Below the pieces are notes generated by a model that saw only the letters and a program-made list of their open reading frames with translations, had not been told where the DNA came from and made no database searches. A DNA stretch of 64,000 bases from Kitasatospora sp. CB01950 (GTDB lineage Bacteria > Actinomycetota > Actinomycetes > Streptomycetales > Streptomycetaceae): positions 124,001 through 188,000 of the forward strand of contig NZ_LISX01000006.1 of the NCBI RefSeq assembly GCF_001905465.1, read 5' to 3'. A program made the translations under genes and the position numbers. This document shows, piece after piece, positions 59,571 through 64,000 of the stretch; position 1 is the first letter of the stretch, and every line of letters begins with the position of its first letter.

Positions 59571-60262
59571 GGTGTCGAACCTTCCGTCATCGGGTCGTTT
59601 CGTGGTCGCGGGACGAACCCCCCGCCGCCGGCGGCGAGTTCGCCCGGGCCCGGGCCGGATCTCCCGGCGCCCGCACGCCCGGACCGGAGCTGCTCATGAC
59701 CTCGAAACCCTCCGCCGCCCAGCCCCGAGCCCCTCGCCACACCCGCCGCCTGCACCCAACACCCGCCCAGCACCGCCGACTTCACCCGCCCACCCGCCCC
59801 CGACAACCGAAACCGCGCCGCCGCGACACACCCCCGGGCCCAACCACCCGACAGCGAAGCCGACTTCACCTGCCCGCCACCCACGACACCTCCTCGGCCA
59901 CCCGCCCCCGGCAACCGGAACCGCGCCACTCCACCACAGCCCCGGGCCCAACCACCCGGCCGCACGGCCGACTTCGCCCCGCCCGAACCCCGCCCGACAC
60001 CGCCGCCGCCACGGACACCGGCGCCGGACGATCGAGACCCCGCCACCGCACCACCATCCCGAGCCCAACCACCTGACAGCGAAGCCGACTTCACCCGACC
60101 GCCTCCCGCCTCACCGCCCCGGCCACCCACTCCCGGCAACCGAAGCCCCGCCACCCCACCACCACCCCGAGCCCAACCATCCGACCGCGCAGCCGACTTC
60201 AACCCGCCCGAACCCCGCCCGACGGCCACCCCGCTCGCCACCTCGCACCCCTCCGCCCTCAC
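59567..60262 (-). CDS. Probable repeat protein encoded between the DUF6603-like and Kelch genes
   Basis: A 231-residue frame of Gly/Arg/Ser-rich sequence. It contains five copies of a unit of about 36 residues, with KSASLSGGWARG and VARFRLPGAGGRGG as its clearest parts. The repeat spacings are 84, 108, 117 and 108 bases, all multiples of three. Its GTG start overlaps the stop of the preceding gene (GTGA) and its stop overlaps the Kelch start (ATGA), as for coupled operon genes. Against it: codons such as TTT, TTG and GGT are commoner than in neighbours, and the other strand is open too. There is no signal peptide or known domain. If real, it may be a disordered or fibre-like linker protein. 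Confidence 0.5.
   Translation of the reverse strand: MRAEGCEVASGVAVGRGSGGLKSAARSDGWARGGGGVAGLRLPGVGGRGGEAGGGRVKSASLSGGWARDGGAVAGSRSSGAGVRGGGGVGRGSGGAKSAVRPGGWARGCGGVARFRLPGAGGRGGVVGGGQVKSASLSGGWARGCVAAARFRLSGAGGRVKSAVLGGCWVQAAGVARGSGLGGGGFRGHEQLRSGRAGAGRSGPGPGELAAGGGGFVPRPRNDPMTEGSTP
59775..60201. repeat. Five imperfect copies of an 84-117-base tandem repeat
   Basis: The core GCCGACTTC(A/G) occurs at 59775, 59859, 59967, 60084 and 60192. All but the first are preceded by (G/A)GCCCAACCA-like sequence (59836, 59944, 60061, 60169). Spacings of 84, 108, 117 and 108 bases keep one reading frame on the minus strand. The spacers are GC-rich and diverged. Confidence 0.85.
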
Positions 60263-63200
60263 GGCACGTACGCCTCGTCGGCCGCGGCGAGCTCCACCGG
60301 CTCCGGCCCCGGCGCCGCCGCGCCCGCCAGTGTCACGCCGCCCGCCACCAGTACCCGTCCGTCCGCCAGTTCCACGGCCGCGAAGTCGAAGCGGCCGGTA
60401 CCCAGGCGTCCGGTGGCCGTCCAAGTGCCCGCCGCCGGGTCGAAGGCCACCGCGTCGCGGAAACCGGCGTCGAAGCCCGGCCCACCGCTCCCGCCCACCA
60501 CCAGCACCGACCCGGACCGCAACGCCACACAGCGGTGCCCGCGCCGGCCGCCGCCGGGCATCGGGGCCACGGCCGTCCAGGTGCCCGTCGCCGGGTCGTA
60601 GACCTCGGCCGTGGCGAGGCTGCGCGGGTCGTAGGCACCACCACCGGCCACCGCACCGCTGCCACCGGCCACCGCACCGCTGCCACCGCCCACCGCGTCG
60701 CCGCCGGTGACGAGGACCCGCCCGTCGGCCAGCAGCACCGCCTGGTGCCCCTTGCGCGCGGTCAGCAGGCTTCCCGTCGGGGTCCACGTACCGGCCGCCG
60801 GGTCGTACAGCTCGCAGTGCGCGAGCGCGGCGTCCGGCCCGCCGGTGGTCAGCGCGCCGCCGACGACCAGCACCCGCCCGTCGGCCAGCAGCACCGCCCG
60901 GTGCCCGGTCCGCACGTCGGTCATCGTCGGCCCGGCGCTCCAGCCCCCGGCCGCAGGATCGCGCACCTCGACGGTCGCCAGCGTCCGCCCGTCCGCGCCG
61001 GTACCGCCGGTCACCAGCAGCCGCCCGTCCCCCAGCACCGTGGCCGCGTGCCCGTACCGGGCGGCCGTCAACGAGCCGGCGCCCGACCACGTCCCGGGCG
61101 CGGGGTCGAAGACCTCCGCCGAGCCGAGAGCAGCCCCGGCCCCGGAGCGGCCCCCGACCACCACCACCCGTCCGTCTGCGAGCCGACTGCTGCTGTGCCC
61201 CGACCGGGCGGTGCCCAGCGGCGGCGCAGCCGTCCAGACCGCGGCGACCGGGTCGAACAGCGCGGCGGTCGCCACCCCGGCGCCGGACACGTCCGCTCCG
61301 CCGGCCACCAGGACCTTCCCGCTCCCCAGCCGCACCGCCTCGACGTCCCGGGCAGGCGTCGGAAGGCCGCCGACCGCGCCCCAGGCCCCCGACACCGCCG
61401 GCGACCCGATCGACTCCTCCGCCGGGATGACGTGCAACTGCCCGGCCAGCGCGCCGTCCCGGGCCACCCAGTCGGCGAGCGCGTCCTCCGCGGTGGCCCG
61501 GCTGCGGAAGGTCGCCGACGCGAGGCCGCCCGGCGGGTGCGCCTGGACGTTGTTGCGGATGTTCGCGACCACGAAGCGCCGGTCGGTGAGCTGCACCGTC
61601 TGCGAGGGCGGGAACGGCTGCCGCAGCTGCGACTCCCGCTGCGAGATCGGCGAGCGGCTGGTGCTGCTCCCCTGCAGCAGCTGGTTGAACAGGGCGGGGC
61701 TGACGTCGTGGAAGCGCTGCGGGGTGTCGGCGGTCCGTGCCGTCATCGGCACCACCCGCCGTGCGGCGGCGGCCGTCGCCGGCATCCCGCTGTCGATGAT
61801 GTGCAGTTCGTAGCGGGCGCTCCGCCGCACCACCCTGGGCGACAGCAACGTCCCGGCGGCGGCGGTGAGTTCGAGGCCGGAGTCCTGGCTCTCGTACGCG
61901 GGCCGGGACAGCTTGGCGGCGTCGTCCATGTCCTGGAACTGCGCCATGGCGAACTTCTCGCCGGTGACGGAGACCCGGGTGAGCCCGCTGTCCGGCGCGG
62001 GCGCGATCGCGAACCGCTTTCCGTCGCTGGGCCGTTGGGCGCCGATCCGGTCGACGCGGACGTCCAGCGGAACGGCCCGCTGGCGGACGAAGAGGGTGCC
62101 GAGCGGGTGCAGCACCAGCTGGTCGGTCGCGGGCAGGTGCCGGAGGGTGACCAGCGGGTTGAAGCCGCCCGAGGGCAGCTGCGTCTGCCAGCCCTCGATC
62201 TTCCCGAACTCCCCTGCCAGCAGAGGCAGTACCGCCACCGGTGGCAGCGTGGTGTTGTGTTCCTCGCCCCAGCTGATGTCGAAGTCGGCGGAGATCTCGA
62301 AGAACAGCAGCGAGATGGAGCCGCGTCCGTGCGCCCGCCACGGCGCGGGGCCTTCGAGGGCGAAGCGCAGGTCGATGCCGAACACGCCGACACCGAAGGC
62401 CTTCAGGGTGACGCCGGCGGAGATCTCGATGGTGAACGCGAACGGCGAGAAGCGGAACAGCGCGTCGAAGGAGAGGTGGCCCTCGATGCCGAACCCGCCG
62501 AAGCCGAGGCGCAGTTCGGCTGCCGCGCCGAACTGGACGGTGTTGCTGGTGACGGCGAAGTACCCGGAGACCCGGATCAGTTGGCCGGGCCGGTTGAGGA
62601 TGTCCACCGAGAGCCGCTTGGGCACCGGGAAGGGCAGCGGCGGCGGCTTGAAGGACGGGTGGAATCCGCCGACGGTGAGCACGAAGTCCGGGTTGTCGCC
62701 CCAGGCGACGAGCAGGCCCATTCCGCCGTCGATGGTCATGAACAGCACGTGCGAGTCGAAGAGTTCGGCGAAGAACCAGAGCCGCGACTTGTCGACCTCC
62801 AGCGCGCCCACGAAGTCCACCTGGAGCGCCAGCAGCGGCAGGTCCTGGCTGGGCAGGAGGCACTGCAGCACGCCGAGGACGGCGATGTCCCCGGGCGGGA
62901 TCTCGATGACGACGCCGAGCGAGACGCTGACCAGGGTGGGCGTCCCCCAGCCGATCTTCGCCATCGGCCCGATCAGGAACCGGCCCTGCTCGGGCGGGAA
63001 GAACCGGGCCAGGTCGGAGAGGATCCGGGGGGCGTTGGCGATGACGTCCTTGGGGAACATCACCGACTGCACGGAGCCGTTCCGCACGCCCTCCGCGAGG
63101 GCCTGCAGGTTCATCGACCGGTTCAGTCCGATCAGTCCGCCGACGGCCAACAGCGTGAAGCCGTAGCCGAGTTGGATGCCGGTGGGCCCGAAGTCGGTGG

Positions 63201-64000
63201 TGATGACGATCAGCAGCGAGAAGCCGTCGCTGCCGTCGGGCATCCGGGTGCTGATCAGGCCGATCGCCTTGAGTTCGACCAGTCCGGAGAACTCCAGGTC
63301 GAGCGCGCCCGCGTACTCGCCGCGGTCCGGGTCGAAGGACAGGAACCCGCCGCCCTTGACGGCCCCGGCGTCCACCTGGAGGCCGACGCCCTTGGGCGGC
63401 CGGAAGCCGAACGACAGGTCGACCGGGCCGAGGTTGCCGCTGCCGTCGGAGCGGAACGCCAGCTCGGCATTGATCCCGACCTGCTCCACCACGGCGGTGA
63501 CCGGCCCGAGTTGGGCGCGGAAGGAGGCGCCGAGGCCGATCGGCAGCCCGTCCGCGGAGGGCGCGGCGGTGATGGTCAGGCCCTGGATCTCCAGCGGGCC
63601 GAGTTCCAGGTGCGCGGGGAGCTGGATCTCCAGGTTGGAGGTGCCGCGGAAGTAGAACCCCTGCCGGTAGGAGACGCCGACGGTGAGGTCCGCACCGAGG
63701 GTGAACCCGTCGGCGGGCAGCACGGCGGCGACGAAGCCGTCCGCGCCGTTCGGCGAGAGGACGAACTCCAGCCCCTCCAGGCCGAATTCGGCGAAGAAGT
63801 CGACGGCGTCCTTGACCAGCCGCACGCCGCCCGCGCCGGAGATCCGCTGGAGCTGGAGCCGCGTCCCGCCGGCCTCGCCGAACAGGATGCGCGGCTGGTC
63901 GGTGGGCCCGAACCGGTCGGCCTGGACGTCGATCGAGCCCTTGGCGTGCACCGGCGCGGAGGCGGACTCGAAGCCCAGCACCATGTCGATGCCCTGCCCG
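60259..64000 (-). CDS. DUF6603-like large protein fused to a Kelch propeller; start beyond window
   Basis: At least 1246 codons are visible and the frame is open at the right edge, so the start lies upstream. The part from 64000 to about 61450 is a long beta-rich region with segments such as QLGYGFTLLAVGGLIGLNRS, GGFHPSFKPPPLPFPVP and HLSFDALFRFSPFAFTIEIS, which recall the DUF6603 family. Alternating polar/hydrophobic strands suggest an elongated beta structure. From about 61400 to 60262 it continues with Kelch repeats (VEVRDPAAGGWSA, CELYDPAAGTWTP, AEVYDPATGTWTA). Its stop overlaps the start of the repeat gene. It is the first visible gene of the giant operon; function is unknown. Confidence 0.75.
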   Translation of the reverse strand, partial: GQGIDMVLGFESASAPVHAKGSIDVQADRFGPTDQPRILFGEAGGTRLQLQRISGAGGVRLVKDAVDFFAEFGLEGLEFVLSPNGADGFVAAVLPADGFTLGADLTVGVSYRQGFYFRGTSNLEIQLPAHLELGPLEIQGLTITAAPSADGLPIGLGASFRAQLGPVTAVVEQVGINAELAFRSDGSGNLGPVDLSFGFRPPKGVGLQVDAGAVKGGGFLSFDPDRGEYAGALDLEFSGLVELKAIGLISTRMPDGSDGFSLLIVITTDFGPTGIQLGYGFTLLAVGGLIGLNRSMNLQALAEGVRNGSVQSVMFPKDVIANAPRILSDLARFFPPEQGRFLIGPMAKIGWGTPTLVSVSLGVVIEIPPGDIAVLGVLQCLLPSQDLPLLALQVDFVGALEVDKSRLWFFAELFDSHVLFMTIDGGMGLLVAWGDNPDFVLTVGGFHPSFKPPPLPFPVPKRLSVDILNRPGQLIRVSGYFAVTSNTVQFGAAAELRLGFGGFGIEGHLSFDALFRFSPFAFTIEISAGVTLKAFGVGVFGIDLRFALEGPAPWRAHGRGSISLLFFEISADFDISWGEEHNTTLPPVAVLPLLAGEFGKIEGWQTQLPSGGFNPLVTLRHLPATDQLVLHPLGTLFVRQRAVPLDVRVDRIGAQRPSDGKRFAIAPAPDSGLTRVSVTGEKFAMAQFQDMDDAAKLSRPAYESQDSGLELTAAAGTLLSPRVVRRSARYELHIIDSGMPATAAAARRVVPMTARTADTPQRFHDVSPALFNQLLQGSSTSRSPISQRESQLRQPFPPSQTVQLTDRRFVVANIRNNVQAHPPGGLASATFRSRATAEDALADWVARDGALAGQLHVIPAEESIGSPAVSGAWGAVGGLPTPARDVEAVRLGSGKVLVAGGADVSGAGVATAALFDPVAAVWTAAPPLGTARSGHSSSRLADGRVVVVGGRSGAGAALGSAEVFDPAPGTWSGAGSLTAARYGHAATVLGDGRLLVTGGTGADGRTLATVEVRDPAAGGWSAGPTMTDVRTGHRAVLLADGRVLVVGGALTTGGPDAALAHCELYDPAAGTWTPTGSLLTARKGHQAVLLADGRVLVTGGDAVGGGSGAVAGGSGAVAGGGAYDPRSLATAEVYDPATGTWTAVAPMPGGGRRGHRCVALRSGSVLVVGGSGGPGFDAGFRDAVAFDPAAGTWTATGRLGTGRFDFAAVELADGRVLVAGGVTLAGAAAPGPEPVELAAADEAYVP

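Noticed and set aside
59696..60076. A plus-strand repeat protein (Arg/Pro/Thr-rich) in the repeat region
   Set aside because: It lacks a ribosome site and junction overlaps; the minus-strand frame fits the operon much better.
59775..60201. CRISPR array
   Set aside because: Repeats are long, imperfect and irregular in spacing, spacers are similar to one another, and no cas genes are nearby.

Overview
The window is very GC-rich (far above 65 percent by eye), with GTG and TTG starts, four-base gene overlaps and G+C-biased third codon positions. Several families are typical of filamentous actinomycetes: a LuxR-type two-component pair, a UTRA-domain GntR regulator, a STAND-like NTPase, an RHS/TcB giant protein and an IS110 element. 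A Streptomyces or Kitasatospora-type chromosome, probably an accessory arm, fits best. No rRNA, tRNA or CRISPR array was seen.

Bases 1-7560 hold two divergent catabolic operons. Leftward: 3Fe-4S ferredoxin, ferredoxin reductase, acetoacetate-decarboxylase-like enzyme, aldehyde dehydrogenase and an HpaD-like ring-cleavage dioxygenase (cut by the window). Rightward: a glutamine-synthetase-like ligase and a P450. Together they suggest oxidation and meta-cleavage of an aromatic, possibly amine-bearing, substrate. Bases 7700-11313 hold an ABC exporter with its sensor kinase and response regulator. Bases 11347-15882 hold a sulfide-detoxification module (SQR, persulfide dioxygenase-rhodanese, TauE exporter) next to a GntR regulator, with paired dyad operators.

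Bases 15996-21400 are a region of broken genes: PfkB, HAD, IS110, integrase-like and OtsA fragments, with three apparently intact genes among them. Bases 21433-29743 hold an alcohol dehydrogenase, an EF-hand protein and then the most interesting locus. In it a STAND-like membrane protein, a 77-residue two-motif protein, a small Bell-like protein and a degenerate cyclase share two short terminal sequence motifs, with a Crp-type regulator at the centre. An RNA 2',3'-cyclic phosphodiesterase follows.

Bases 29884-47097 hold a secreted beta-propeller protein, an RHS/TcB-type polymorphic toxin with a tail-fibre-like partner, an ABC exporter with a secreted YVTN/phosphoesterase protein, an acyltransferase and a small secreted protein. 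Bases 47207-48007 contain two truncated gene remnants that abut the end of a huge leftward operon (48005 to beyond 64000). That operon encodes a DUF6603-like/Kelch protein, a probable repeat protein, a Kelch protein and three very large proteins of unknown function, with close or overlapping junctions. It looks like an acquired surface or secreted assembly.
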